Below are positions 42,101-52,942 of a DNA stretch of 64,000 bases, piece by piece; the first letter of the stretch is position 1, and every line of letters starts with the position of its first letter. The DNA is from CAJQLB01 sp905479065 (GTDB lineage: Bacteria > Bacteroidota > Bacteroidia > Flavobacteriales > Flavobacteriaceae), in NCBI GenBank assembly GCA_943846735.1, contig OX044364.1, forward strand, positions 62,001 to 126,000. Direction: 5' to 3'. The notes beneath the pieces were generated by a model that did not search any database, was not told where the DNA came from, and was given only the letters and a program-made list of their open reading frames with translations. Position numbers and translations under genes: made by a program.

Positions 42101-44012
42101 GTGGGAAAACTGTTGCACAGCCTGTGTCTGTAGATTCAACTCTAACATATATTATTTGTGTGTTTGGATCAATATTCTCGTAATTAGCCGTATCAAATAT
42201 CGCATTTTCACCAGTTTCTGCATCTAACTCAGTTTCGTGAAATGAAACAAGAACATCTTCTAAATCGTCGATTAAGTTAGAAATGCCTTCTTGCAAATCA
42301 AAATCAGCGTAAAAACTATTTGATTGATCACAGGCATTTATCACTGCAGGGGTTTCTAACTCTAAAACAGGCGGTGTGTTTACAATCAAATTTATCGTGG
42401 TAGTTGTAAAGCAACCTGTTTCTTGATTAATAACTCTTACAAATAGGATTTCACTCGGATAGGTATTGACGTAGGGTTGAGGAATGGCATTTGTTCCATT
42501 ATTTGCGTCTTCCTCTGTGAAATGATAAGTCACTGAGAGCTGGCTATTTCCTTGTGTTATTTCTGAATCATTATTTGTTAAATCAAAAATGGTTGAACCA
42601 TCGATAATACCATCATCACATACCTCTACAGGGGATGGGTTGATAATGTTTGGAATATCATTGACTATTAATGTTAAGGTGGTGAAAACAATACAGCCGT
42701 TATCATTATTGGTTAAACTCACGTGAATGATTTGTGGGTTTGAAATGTTGGTCATAGGCGCTGAAATAGAATTCTCATTATTTTGAGCTTCTATGAATGA
42801 ATTAAAGTAAGCGACACTGTAATTTCCACCGCCAATAGAGGCAATAGCCGAGTCATCAATAGAATTTAAATCAAAAATTTCACTATTATCGCCATTAGTA
42901 TCACATAATTCGTAATTATCTAATGAGCCAATATTTTCAATATTATTTAGAGTAACTTCAATATCTTCCTCAATAACACAATTGATATTTTCTAATGGAA
43001 TAGATATTTCTACTGAATAGGTGCCAGATTCGATGACTTCGAGAGTTGAATTAGTTTCTAAAGGGAGTAAGGAACCATTTTGATACCAAGCATAAATTGC
43101 CAAAGGATTACCAAGATCTGCATCTATGATATGAGAGTCTTCACATGAATTAACATCTGGCCCTAAGTCAACAGTAGGATTAAAACTATTTCCTTGAATA
43201 AATACCGCAGAGTCATAATTTTCATCTGTTTGATCTGCTATAACTAATTTAATGTGATATTGAATATTAGGTGAAATTGTCGCAGATGCTGTTAGTACGG
43301 TCGTTCGACCATTATAATTTGTGTCACCAATGGAATAACCATCAAAATAAGTATTATTTGCGGCATCACAGAATCCCACAATTTCGTCATGAATCGTGTT
43401 CGTGTTTACAGGAATTGTTGTTCCAGGTATTAAGGCAATATTAGTATATGGATCTTCGGAATCTTTCTTTTTAATTAAAAAGGCAAAGCCGTCGGAATAA
43501 TCACACGGGAAATTCCCAAAATACTCCTCTGATGCTAAAATGTAATTAAATTGTATCAAATTTGAACTTGATATAAAATCAAATTCAATATTTGTTGCAT
43601 TTAATGTATTTGATATACCTAAAGCAGTTTCTAAATCAAGATCTGGTCCCCAGGACATCTCTCCATCATTTAAAGGATTGTTGTTTATAGTATTTCCACC
43701 AGACTGTGCATCACCAGTTGAAAGCATGATGCCATTTTCAAATGGAAAATTGGACAGATCACGTTCAAAATAACCGAAACTATTCAGATTATTTATACTG
43801 CCGTTAGCACTAGATGTAATATTGGAAACTTCAACACATCCTTCAATCAAATGGTTTTCGATGAGTTCTTGCGCTGTATATGAACTATTCACACTGATAT
43901 TTTGTGAATTCACCATTATTGCACATAACACTGTGCAAATGAAAACAAAGTATCTAGTTGTTTTGGTAAGGGTATCGGCGAAAAATCGCGATTTGTTATT
44001 ATTAGGTTTCAA
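39116..44012 (-). pseudogene. T9SS type B adhesin with choice-of-anchor L domain, four frameshifts
   Basis: Repaired length about 1,630 aa. The N-terminus (TTG start at 44010-44012) has a long signal region ending CAIMVNSQ, then a choice-of-anchor L domain (IEFDFISSSNLIQFNYILASEEY) and about twelve CDD-type repeats with NPQTIYVRV. The C-terminal sorting domain is degenerate in one place (APKFMTPNSDGYFDTWH, S for N in the NNDG motif) and ends GHFALRR. Breaks near 41374, 41322, 40947 and 39455 are each mended by removing one base. It is a close relative of the gene at 36718-39043, so the two likely arose by duplication. Confidence 0.75.
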
Positions 44013-44160
44013 TGGACTTGATTTGAGTTATATCCTCAAAACTACTAATTAATCGATGAAATACTATATAAAATCGATGAAATGCATTAAATTTTAACAT
44101 TTACTCAAGTTAATAGTCATTTATGTAAGCTGTATCTTACATAATTAAATGAAATTTTAT

Positions 44161-45682
44161 CTAACGTTTTAGAGTAAAGTGACTTTTAAATGTTCTTCCG
44201 TCTTGTAGTTTTATATGAAACCAGTAGTCACTAGACGGGAGCGGTTGTCCGTTGAAGGTGCCATCCCATCCAGAGTCTGAGGGAGATAATTGTTTTACCA
44301 GTTTACCAAAGCGATCAAAGACATAAATGATGCTTTCTTGTTGAGAGCTGACATTAATACCATAGACTTGCCAGGTATCGTTATAGCCATCGTTGTTTGG
44401 TGTAAAAAACTTTGGAAACCCAATCACAGAGACAAGTTCTTGAACAATACCACAGTTGTTTTTGTCCCTGATGTATACGTCATGAAGTCCAGGGGAGACG
44501 TTTTCGAATAGGTTGCTATCTTGATAGGGACCGCTGATGTTATCTATGGCGAATTCGTAATCGCCTTCGCCAGAGACAATGATAGTAATGGTGTTGTTTG
44601 AGGTAGCATCAATGACATCAATATTACTAATAGTTGCAATATTTGAAGGTAACACAGTAATTGTTCTTGACTTTGAACAGCTATTATTGTTGCCAATTTC
44701 AACAGTATAAGTGCCTACCTCATTAATATTTATTTCATAGGTGTCCTCTCCAGTTGACCAGAGGTAGTTAAAGTCGTTTGGGTTTCCTGTTGTAAGACCT
44801 GCATCGATGGTAATGGTTTCAGGAAAATTATTTAAGCAATAAATAGTTTGATCTTCGATGTCAATATCAGGAAGTTCATAAACTGTTAATTCTACTTCAT
44901 TAATACCATAACAATCATTGTCATTTTCAGCCCTAACATAAATAGTTTGAAAGTATGCTTGAGTGTTCGTAAAGTTAGTGTTAAGAGGGTTGATTTCTAG
45001 TAACGCATCTTCCGCTGTTTGATAATAAACAAGCGTGATTCCAGGAGGGCTTCCACCTAATACAGCAGCATCTGCTTCTGATAAATCAAATTCAACAAAC
45101 CCGTCTTCTGTACCATCATCATCACATTTAAAAATCTCAGCATCATTAACACTAGTAGCACTGACATCTAAGGTTAATTCAGCAAGTCTGTAGCATCCTG
45201 TCGTATTATTGATAACTCTGACATTAATTATCTGTGGATTGACAGTGTTACTAAACGACGTTCCGTCAATGACATTGGTGGCATTTTCAGCATCAATTTC
45301 AGATAAATAAAATTGTGTTGATAGGTTGGGGTCATTTGCTGTTATTTCGCCAGAGGCTTCTGTTAAATTAAATAAGGTAAAGCCATCAGGATTACCGTCA
45401 TAGTCACATTGAAATATTAGTGCGTCAAACACTGTAGGGAGAGGATTGACAATCAAATTAAACGATGTGGTATCGAAACAATTTGTATTCAAGATATTTT
45501 CAATTCTCACAAATATTTCTTCCGTAAAAGGAGTTACATTGTAATAAGGACTTGCTATTGGATTTGAGCCTACATCGGCCTCTGCTTGTGAACTGTGGTA
45601 AGTAATGTTGTATAGTGAGGCGTCTTGTCCGTTTAAAACATCACTATCAAACATGAGTAAATCCACAGATACTTGACCATTT
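44161..45682 (-). repeat. 1,522 bp exact direct repeat, copy 1
   Basis: Read side by side with 47198-48719 (offset 3,037), I see no difference across the whole segment. It codes for the last three CDD-type repeats plus the complete sorting domain. Identity stops abruptly at 45683 (T here, A in copy 2) and at 44160. Confidence 0.85.
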
Positions 45683-47196
45683 TGTGTATCACCATCATCA
45701 TCAGTTTCACAAACTTCTATAAAGTCAATTATTGGGAGAGTAGGTGAATTAAAAACTTCTAAACGAAGTTCGGCGATGTCAAAACAATTGGTATCAAGGG
45801 CATTCATTATTTTCACATAAATAATTTGAGGATTTTCGGTATTATTAAACGCAGTTTCAGTCACAGCATTGGTGTTGTTTTCTGCATCTGTTGTTGAGGT
45901 GAAATAAGTTGCAAGTCTGTTTGGGGCGTTGTTGGTTAATATAGAAAAAGCATCTGTTAAATTAAAGATTTCTAAACCATCATTTACACCGTCTCCATCA
46001 CACTTAATGAGTGAAGTATTGGTGTATTCGGGAAATTCGTTTACAATTAAAGTTAATGTCGAAAAACTTTGACAATTGGGGTTTGCTGCACTTTCTATTC
46101 TTACGACGAGTTCCTCTAAAAACGGTGTTGTGTTGTAGTATAACTCAGGTAAACTATTTAAAGAGTTTTCTGCTTCAGCTAGAGACCTGTAATATGAAAT
46201 ATTAAAATCTAATGGATTTTGTCCATCCGTTATTTCCGTATTTTTTATTGATAAGTCAAATATTGCTCTCCCATTGGTGAGATCTCCGTCAGCATTGTCA
46301 TCACAAATAATAAAATCTGTTGGCGCAGTATAATCAGGACCAAAATTAATATCTAATTGAAATTCAGATACGTTGAAACATTCAGTATTAAAGTCTGTAA
46401 GTCTAGCATATATTGTCTGAGGATTTGCAATATTTGTGTAATTGTTAGGGAGCTCATTAATATTAATAATAGCATCACTTTCTGATAGGTGATAGGTTAC
46501 GACGACATCGACTTGTGTCCCAATAATTAAGTTTGTATTGATAGCTAAATCAAATTCTGTTTGTCCGTCATCAAATGGCGCTATGACGTCGCACTGTTCC
46601 AGGTTTAATGCAGTTCCTGATGCAACATCGGGAATTGGTGGATCTGAAAACTCGGCAGTGCCTGTCCATTCTAAGCTAAAACCACTTGTACCACTGGGCC
46701 TGTCAATTACGATAAAGTACGAATCACCAGCAATGACATTGAGCCAACTAACAAAACTATTACCATCACCACCTGGACCTTCAGAGACGTCTGTTTCGAT
46801 ATCATTCATACCCGTTAAATTATTACCTTGATTAGCCGCCCCTGGATTCGTTGTAGAACATCGTATGGCTTGTCCAATATTCGTACAGACAGCATTGGGG
46901 CCATAAACAAAAAAGTCAAAATCTTCACCAATGGATGCGCTTTCAGGCGTCAGGGTAAACCCTAGTGTTCCAGATGTCGCCATATTTACTTTTAACCAAA
47001 CACTATTAAATTCTTGGTTGTAACTACAAGCATTACTTCCCACTAATTCTTGATTACCACCTCCGTTAACATCTAATGAAATATTTGAATCACCGCAAAC
47101 ACTGATAGCATTGACGCAATCGTTTGGTTGCTGGGCTTTCAAAGTGGAAATGGACATGACCGTCAAATAATATAAAATAAGTTTTGATGGTCTCAT
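44161..47196 (-). CDS. T9SS type B adhesin A, C-terminal half duplicated in its neighbour
   Basis: 1011 aa, intact. Signal peptide (MRPSKLILYYLTVMSISTLKAQ), then a domain of about 150 aa with paired cysteines (NDCVNAISVCGD, SVWLKVNMATSG, DFDFFVYGP) that resembles jelly-roll domains common at the N-terminus of such proteins. About six CDD-type repeats follow, then the sorting domain GFPKFFTPNNDGYNDTWQVYG ... SHFTLKR. The last 506 residues (DNA 44161-45682) are identical to those of the upstream gene. It begins 1 bp after that gene's stop, so they form an operon. Confidence 0.88.
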   Translation of the reverse strand: MRPSKLILYYLTVMSISTLKAQQPNDCVNAISVCGDSNISLDVNGGGNQELVGSNACSYNQEFNSVWLKVNMATSGTLGFTLTPESASIGEDFDFFVYGPNAVCTNIGQAIRCSTTNPGAANQGNNLTGMNDIETDVSEGPGGDGNSFVSWLNVIAGDSYFIVIDRPSGTSGFSLEWTGTAEFSDPPIPDVASGTALNLEQCDVIAPFDDGQTEFDLAINTNLIIGTQVDVVVTYHLSESDAIININELPNNYTNIANPQTIYARLTDFNTECFNVSEFQLDINFGPDYTAPTDFIICDDNADGDLTNGRAIFDLSIKNTEITDGQNPLDFNISYYRSLAEAENSLNSLPELYYNTTPFLEELVVRIESAANPNCQSFSTLTLIVNEFPEYTNTSLIKCDGDGVNDGLEIFNLTDAFSILTNNAPNRLATYFTSTTDAENNTNAVTETAFNNTENPQIIYVKIMNALDTNCFDIAELRLEVFNSPTLPIIDFIEVCETDDDGDTQNGQVSVDLLMFDSDVLNGQDASLYNITYHSSQAEADVGSNPIASPYYNVTPFTEEIFVRIENILNTNCFDTTSFNLIVNPLPTVFDALIFQCDYDGNPDGFTLFNLTEASGEITANDPNLSTQFYLSEIDAENATNVIDGTSFSNTVNPQIINVRVINNTTGCYRLAELTLDVSATSVNDAEIFKCDDDGTEDGFVEFDLSEADAAVLGGSPPGITLVYYQTAEDALLEINPLNTNFTNTQAYFQTIYVRAENDNDCYGINEVELTVYELPDIDIEDQTIYCLNNFPETITIDAGLTTGNPNDFNYLWSTGEDTYEININEVGTYTVEIGNNNSCSKSRTITVLPSNIATISNIDVIDATSNNTITIIVSGEGDYEFAIDNISGPYQDSNLFENVSPGLHDVYIRDKNNCGIVQELVSVIGFPKFFTPNNDGYNDTWQVYGINVSSQQESIIYVFDRFGKLVKQLSPSDSGWDGTFNGQPLPSSDYWFHIKLQDGRTFKSHFTLKR

Positions 47197-47197
47197 C

Positions 47198-48719
47198 CTA
47201 ACGTTTTAGAGTAAAGTGACTTTTAAATGTTCTTCCGTCTTGTAGTTTTATATGAAACCAGTAGTCACTAGACGGGAGCGGTTGTCCGTTGAAGGTGCCA
47301 TCCCATCCAGAGTCTGAGGGAGATAATTGTTTTACCAGTTTACCAAAGCGATCAAAGACATAAATGATGCTTTCTTGTTGAGAGCTGACATTAATACCAT
47401 AGACTTGCCAGGTATCGTTATAGCCATCGTTGTTTGGTGTAAAAAACTTTGGAAACCCAATCACAGAGACAAGTTCTTGAACAATACCACAGTTGTTTTT
47501 GTCCCTGATGTATACGTCATGAAGTCCAGGGGAGACGTTTTCGAATAGGTTGCTATCTTGATAGGGACCGCTGATGTTATCTATGGCGAATTCGTAATCG
47601 CCTTCGCCAGAGACAATGATAGTAATGGTGTTGTTTGAGGTAGCATCAATGACATCAATATTACTAATAGTTGCAATATTTGAAGGTAACACAGTAATTG
47701 TTCTTGACTTTGAACAGCTATTATTGTTGCCAATTTCAACAGTATAAGTGCCTACCTCATTAATATTTATTTCATAGGTGTCCTCTCCAGTTGACCAGAG
47801 GTAGTTAAAGTCGTTTGGGTTTCCTGTTGTAAGACCTGCATCGATGGTAATGGTTTCAGGAAAATTATTTAAGCAATAAATAGTTTGATCTTCGATGTCA
47901 ATATCAGGAAGTTCATAAACTGTTAATTCTACTTCATTAATACCATAACAATCATTGTCATTTTCAGCCCTAACATAAATAGTTTGAAAGTATGCTTGAG
48001 TGTTCGTAAAGTTAGTGTTAAGAGGGTTGATTTCTAGTAACGCATCTTCCGCTGTTTGATAATAAACAAGCGTGATTCCAGGAGGGCTTCCACCTAATAC
48101 AGCAGCATCTGCTTCTGATAAATCAAATTCAACAAACCCGTCTTCTGTACCATCATCATCACATTTAAAAATCTCAGCATCATTAACACTAGTAGCACTG
48201 ACATCTAAGGTTAATTCAGCAAGTCTGTAGCATCCTGTCGTATTATTGATAACTCTGACATTAATTATCTGTGGATTGACAGTGTTACTAAACGACGTTC
48301 CGTCAATGACATTGGTGGCATTTTCAGCATCAATTTCAGATAAATAAAATTGTGTTGATAGGTTGGGGTCATTTGCTGTTATTTCGCCAGAGGCTTCTGT
48401 TAAATTAAATAAGGTAAAGCCATCAGGATTACCGTCATAGTCACATTGAAATATTAGTGCGTCAAACACTGTAGGGAGAGGATTGACAATCAAATTAAAC
48501 GATGTGGTATCGAAACAATTTGTATTCAAGATATTTTCAATTCTCACAAATATTTCTTCCGTAAAAGGAGTTACATTGTAATAAGGACTTGCTATTGGAT
48601 TTGAGCCTACATCGGCCTCTGCTTGTGAACTGTGGTAAGTAATGTTGTATAGTGAGGCGTCTTGTCCGTTTAAAACATCACTATCAAACATGAGTAAATC
48701 CACAGATACTTGACCATTT
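47198..48719 (-). repeat. 1,522 bp exact direct repeat, copy 2
   Basis: Second copy of the segment at 44161-45682, same orientation, at the same relative place (3' end) in the upstream gene. Exact identity over 1.5 kb points to recent gene conversion or unequal crossing-over, or to an assembly collapse/expansion. Confidence 0.85.
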
Positions 48720-51079
48720 AAATCGTTCCCATCGTTATTGTTATCACAGATTGGAAAATCAGCAATTTCATTTGCCGTCGGTGTGTCAAAAATTTCAATC
48801 TGAAATGCGGTAGTGTCAAAGCAATTTTCAGATAAATTATTGGTGATTCGAATGTGAACTATTTGAGGGTTATCTGTGGTGTCAAATGGCATAGAAATCG
48901 CATTGGTATTATTGGAAGCGTCTTCTGAAGTTAAATAATATTGAACATTAAAACTTGTTGGATCTTGTGCACCAATAACGGTAGTGTCATATAAGGTGTT
49001 TAAGTTAAAACTGAAACTACCATCATTGTTGTCATCACAAACTTGAAGATCACTAATAATATTAGCTCGAGGGACATCATGAATAATAAGGTTGAAGGAA
49101 GTTGTGTCAAAACATTGATTATTTTGAATATTTTCTACTCTTGCCACAATTTCTTCTAGATTAGGACTAGCATTGTAATAAGGGCTTGTAATGGCATCAA
49201 CGCCATTTGTTGCGTCAGCTAATGAGTGATGATAGGTCACATGATAAGATGATGGGTCCTGCCCGTTTAAAATTGCTTCATCTAACAATGATAAATCTGT
49301 AGTTACTTGACCATTTTGCTGGTCCCCATCGGTATCATCGTCACAGATTTCAATATCATTTGGATTGGTGGCAAATGGACTATCATAAACATCTATTTGA
49401 AAAGAAGTGGTGTCAAAACAGTTGATGTTCCCTACGTTGTGAATTCTTACAAAAATTTCTTCCGAACGGTCAGTATTTGCGTAAACTCCTAGGATCTCGT
49501 TGTCATTGTTATCTGCATCACTCTGTGTTTGAAAGTACTTAATTTCAAATCTTGAAGAATCTTGTACACCGAATACAGTGGCATCTTGCGTAGTGAAATC
49601 AAATTGCCAAGAACCATCATTGTCATCATCACAAATACCCAAGTTTGGAGCTGTATTTGCTATTGGAACTTCATAAAAAGTTACTGTTGCTTCACCATCA
49701 AATACTTCACAATCTCCATTGTTAAACTCAACATTTAATGTGTAATAACCGGATTCTGAAATTTCAAATTCGAAGGTCGTATTTGATTGAGTGACACCAT
49801 CTTTAGTCCATGTGTAAATAGCACCCGGTAGATCAGCATAGCTCAAGGTATAGGTCTCTCCTTCGCACAATGAAAGTTCTAAAGAGTTTTCACCGTTTTG
49901 TATGATATCAATTTGATCATTAAAAAATGATTGAATAAAAGGAGGCAACCCTTGAGTTGATAGCCCCGGAGATAAGTCGATGGCATTGTGTATGTAGGTT
50001 GCCGCTGCACCTTGTTCATTTGGATTATCAATAACACCTAGTGCTGGGAGCCCAGTTTGATAGTTTGCGCTCAATGCTCTGTATATTTTCCCATTTGCAG
50101 CGAGTTGCAAGGACCCTCGATACAAACTTTGTTGATCTAAAACAAATGCTGAAGACTGAATGTCAGTTTCTAATAAATCAAATTGTGTTAGTGTAGATCG
50201 ATGTGAACTAGCAGGTGCACTTGCCCCAGCATTATTTGTAGAATGTACGTATAGTTTTGAGCTATTTTGAGAAAACTCAACACCATAAGGAGACGGTGAT
50301 GTGGAAACAATGATTAGGGATTGCTGATTAGATAACGTTCCTGTATTTGCATCAAAATCATATAAATATAGCCCATTTTGCATGTTAGCTGATATGAATT
50401 TTTCTCCATTTGGAGATACTTTAATTTGCCCGCGAGGATCACCAATATTGATAGGAAACGTTGATTTCACAGAAGTTGTATTGATCCCTGTTGTTGTAAT
50501 TTCAAAGGCATGATAGGTGTTAAAAGTTCCACCAATTCCATTTTGGGCAGCTAGGGTGATGACCCAAATAGAGCCCGAACCACAATCTTTTAAAACGGCT
50601 GTAATTTTTTCAGAACACTTGTTAAGTAATGGAGAATTTTTAGAAATAATATCTCCCAAGCCGCCGTCTAAAGTTATGTCCACGACAGAATAATTAAAAC
50701 CTTCATCGATGCCATCAGTTGCAGCACTATCAACAGTAAAAATAAAATAAATTGAATCGCTTCCTGGCTGCGGTACCACGAGCGCCGACTGTGTACTTGA
50801 TGAGTCACCAAATAGACCTGTGCCATTTGGCATGAGTTGATGATTACGATTATAAACGATGTTTCCATCAGTATAAAATAGTAAGTTTCCGTCAACGTCA
50901 GAAATAGAAGTACATCCCTCCAGAGTCTCTAGTAGACCGTCATTAACGGCTCCTACTAAATTACCAGAGTCATCAAATGTAATCCCTGCATTTTGCCCAA
51001 AGTACCAATTGGCTGCTTCGTTTTGAGCTACCAAACTAGAACTTATGACAAGTGATACTATGATAAAAATCTTTTTCAC
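47198..51079 (-). CDS. T9SS type B adhesin B with WD40/propeller-like N-domain
   Basis: 1293 aa, intact, GTG start (51077-51079). Signal peptide MKKIFIIVSLVISSSLVAQ. Residues about 20-400 form a beta-propeller-like domain opening with ANWYFGQNAGITFD (blades with SPNGEKFISA and similar). An Ig-like segment is followed by about eight CDD-type repeats, several with CDDDNDGS loops. The sorting domain is identical to that of the next gene. The N-domain type is frequent in T9SS cargo and may bind a ligand or carry no enzymatic role. First gene of the two-gene operon with 44161-47196. Confidence 0.88.
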   Translation of the reverse strand: MKKIFIIVSLVISSSLVAQNEAANWYFGQNAGITFDDSGNLVGAVNDGLLETLEGCTSISDVDGNLLFYTDGNIVYNRNHQLMPNGTGLFGDSSSTQSALVVPQPGSDSIYFIFTVDSAATDGIDEGFNYSVVDITLDGGLGDIISKNSPLLNKCSEKITAVLKDCGSGSIWVITLAAQNGIGGTFNTYHAFEITTTGINTTSVKSTFPINIGDPRGQIKVSPNGEKFISANMQNGLYLYDFDANTGTLSNQQSLIIVSTSPSPYGVEFSQNSSKLYVHSTNNAGASAPASSHRSTLTQFDLLETDIQSSAFVLDQQSLYRGSLQLAANGKIYRALSANYQTGLPALGVIDNPNEQGAAATYIHNAIDLSPGLSTQGLPPFIQSFFNDQIDIIQNGENSLELSLCEGETYTLSYADLPGAIYTWTKDGVTQSNTTFEFEISESGYYTLNVEFNNGDCEVFDGEATVTFYEVPIANTAPNLGICDDDNDGSWQFDFTTQDATVFGVQDSSRFEIKYFQTQSDADNNDNEILGVYANTDRSEEIFVRIHNVGNINCFDTTSFQIDVYDSPFATNPNDIEICDDDTDGDQQNGQVTTDLSLLDEAILNGQDPSSYHVTYHHSLADATNGVDAITSPYYNASPNLEEIVARVENIQNNQCFDTTSFNLIIHDVPRANIISDLQVCDDNNDGSFSFNLNTLYDTTVIGAQDPTSFNVQYYLTSEDASNNTNAISMPFDTTDNPQIVHIRITNNLSENCFDTTAFQIEIFDTPTANEIADFPICDNNNDGNDLNGQVSVDLLMFDSDVLNGQDASLYNITYHSSQAEADVGSNPIASPYYNVTPFTEEIFVRIENILNTNCFDTTSFNLIVNPLPTVFDALIFQCDYDGNPDGFTLFNLTEASGEITANDPNLSTQFYLSEIDAENATNVIDGTSFSNTVNPQIINVRVINNTTGCYRLAELTLDVSATSVNDAEIFKCDDDGTEDGFVEFDLSEADAAVLGGSPPGITLVYYQTAEDALLEINPLNTNFTNTQAYFQTIYVRAENDNDCYGINEVELTVYELPDIDIEDQTIYCLNNFPETITIDAGLTTGNPNDFNYLWSTGEDTYEININEVGTYTVEIGNNNSCSKSRTITVLPSNIATISNIDVIDATSNNTITIIVSGEGDYEFAIDNISGPYQDSNLFENVSPGLHDVYIRDKNNCGIVQELVSVIGFPKFFTPNNDGYNDTWQVYGINVSSQQESIIYVFDRFGKLVKQLSPSDSGWDGTFNGQPLPSSDYWFHIKLQDGRTFKSHFTLKR

Positions 51080-51106
51080 TAAAAAAGGAATGAGCTTCTA
51101 AAGATA

Positions 51107-51931
51107 TTACAAATCTCTTCGTTTAAGTAGTCTATAAGAAAAAATTATGAAAAGGATTGTCCAAATAATGACGATAAGCAATTCATACCAATGTAACACA
51201 AAATCGTATGACAGGTCTTCTTTGTTTGGAAATTTGGTCATTGCAATACGCTGAAAGGGCTGCTCAATTAAATTATACATTGATTTTAGTGGGAAAAAAT
51301 TTTGAATTTTTGATGCAAAAGCTAAATCACTCTTCCACGCAATAATGCCCAAAAGAATCCATTCTAAAATAAAATCAATGAACAAAAATGCCAAAGCAAA
51401 GGCAGAGCGTTTCACCAACATTGCTAAAAATAAACAAAATGAGAAAAATCCAACTAATTTGAAAAAATAAGCTAACAGATAATCTGTTTCTTTAATAATA
51501 ATATTAAACTCGTCATAACTTGAATAGTAAAGTCCGATAAATAAAGAAATTAAGGCCAGTAACAGTGTTGCAAGAAACGAAAAGAACACAATTGTGTAAA
51601 ATTTTGAGAGTATAAATTCCTTTTTACTCAAGCCATCAATTAAATTTTGTTTAATGGTCTTATTGCTAAATTCATTTCCTATCATACTCACCACCACAAT
51701 CGCAAAGAAAAATTTAAATTGCGCTGCAAAAAAGGTAGTAATATGCCATATCACAGGAAAATTAAATATTCCTAACTCCCCAAGTTCAAGCGTAAAAAAA
51801 CCAAAGAAGTTAATTTTTATTGAACTTAAAACAATTACTGTAAACGGTAAAATAAACGAAATAAAAATAAGTACTTTACTAGTTTTGTTTAGCCATAATT
51901 TCTGTAATTCTATTTCTAAAAGACGACGCAT
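51107..51931 (-). CDS. ABC transporter permease (ABC-2 type)
   Basis: 274 aa from the ATG at 51929-51931 (MRRLLEIELQKLWLNK); the frame to 51940 starts with TTG and is less likely. Six or seven membrane helices are apparent (for example VLIFISFILPFTVIVLSSI, FYTIVFFSFLATLLLALISLFIGL, LLIVIIWTILFIIFSYRLL). It forms a two-gene unit with the ATPase gene upstream, separated by 16 bp. Substrate unknown. Bacteroidota relatives are often called bacitracin- or gliding-related, but nothing here settles it. Confidence 0.85.
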   Translation of the reverse strand: MRRLLEIELQKLWLNKTSKVLIFISFILPFTVIVLSSIKINFFGFFTLELGELGIFNFPVIWHITTFFAAQFKFFFAIVVVSMIGNEFSNKTIKQNLIDGLSKKEFILSKFYTIVFFSFLATLLLALISLFIGLYYSSYDEFNIIIKETDYLLAYFFKLVGFFSFCLFLAMLVKRSAFALAFLFIDFILEWILLGIIAWKSDLAFASKIQNFFPLKSMYNLIEQPFQRIAMTKFPNKEDLSYDFVLHWYELLIVIIWTILFIIFSYRLLKRRDL

Positions 51932-51947
51932 GAAGATCAATTTAAAT

Positions 51948-52844
51948 TTATTCTTTTTTTGTTAATTGTAAAAACTGCTCCTCTAAACTTTGTTTCCTTT
52001 TAACGAGGTGAGAGAGAATGATTCCTCTTTCAAACATTTGTGAATTAAAGGTGTTAGCTTCCATAGGTGTTTTTAAGAGCACCTTTATCAAGCCATCAGA
52101 AACACTAACGTTACCAAATGACGTATCATCTTCTAATAGATCTACAAGTTCTTTTTGGTTTGCAGTTTTTAATTCAAAAAAACCATGACTTGCAATCATT
52201 TCATCAACACGACCTGAATAAAGATTTTTCCCTTTGTTCAAGACTACAACATGCGTGCAAACTTTTTCAACTTCGTCTAATAAATGCGATGCTAAGAGAA
52301 TGGTCGTCCCTTGGGATGCAATATCCTTGATAAGATGTCTTATTTGATGTATTCCTTGAGGATCTAAACCATTGGTTGGCTCATCAAGAATTAATATCTC
52401 AGGATCATTCAATAGAGCTGAAGCGATTGCCAAGCGTTGCTTCATCCCCAAAGAATAGTTTTTAAAAGCACTGTTTTTTCTATTTTCTAAACCAACGATT
52501 TTAAGCTTTTCATCAATTTTATCGAATTGAACTCCTTTTATTTTACAAACTAGTTTCAGATTGTCATATGCTGACATGTATGGATAAAAGTTTGGATTTT
52601 CAATAATCGCTCCAACTTTTTTGAGAGCATCGTGTGTCGTTGTTTGGTCACCAAACCAACTAAAATCACCTGATGTTTTATTGATGACATTTAATACAAT
52701 ACCCAAGGTTGTGGATTTACCACTACCATTTGGACCCAAAATACCGTAAATATTACCTTTATAAATGGTGAAAGAAAGATCACTCACAGCTGTTAAATAT
52801 CCAAACTTTTTGGTGAGATTATTGATGTTTAATATTGGTTCCAA
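51948..52844 (-). CDS. ABC transporter ATP-binding protein
   Basis: 298 aa. Walker A GPNGSGKST (about 37-45), signature NYSLGMKQRLAIA, Walker B LILDEPTNGLDP and switch ASHLLDE are all intact. The C-terminal 80 residues are the extension usual in ATPases of ABC-2 export systems. It starts at a TTG (52842-52844, MEPILNINNLTKKF), as no ATG lies in frame nearby. It works with the permease downstream in an exporter of unknown cargo. Confidence 0.92.
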   Translation of the reverse strand: MEPILNINNLTKKFGYLTAVSDLSFTIYKGNIYGILGPNGSGKSTTLGIVLNVINKTSGDFSWFGDQTTTHDALKKVGAIIENPNFYPYMSAYDNLKLVCKIKGVQFDKIDEKLKIVGLENRKNSAFKNYSLGMKQRLAIASALLNDPEILILDEPTNGLDPQGIHQIRHLIKDIASQGTTILLASHLLDEVEKVCTHVVVLNKGKNLYSGRVDEMIASHGFFELKTANQKELVDLLEDDTSFGNVSVSDGLIKVLLKTPMEANTFNSQMFERGIILSHLVKRKQSLEEQFLQLTKKE

Positions 52845-52942
52845 ATTAATTATTCTTATGGTTTACTAACCATTTGACGATTGCTAACTCCTTTTGTTAC
52901 AATTAACGTTAAATGTTTTAACTTCGAATAACGCAATGAATT

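Noticed and set aside
44290..47548. Identical 73-codon plus-strand ORFs at 44290-44511 and 47327-47548
   Set aside because: They are shadows of the duplicated sorting-domain DNA, not genes.
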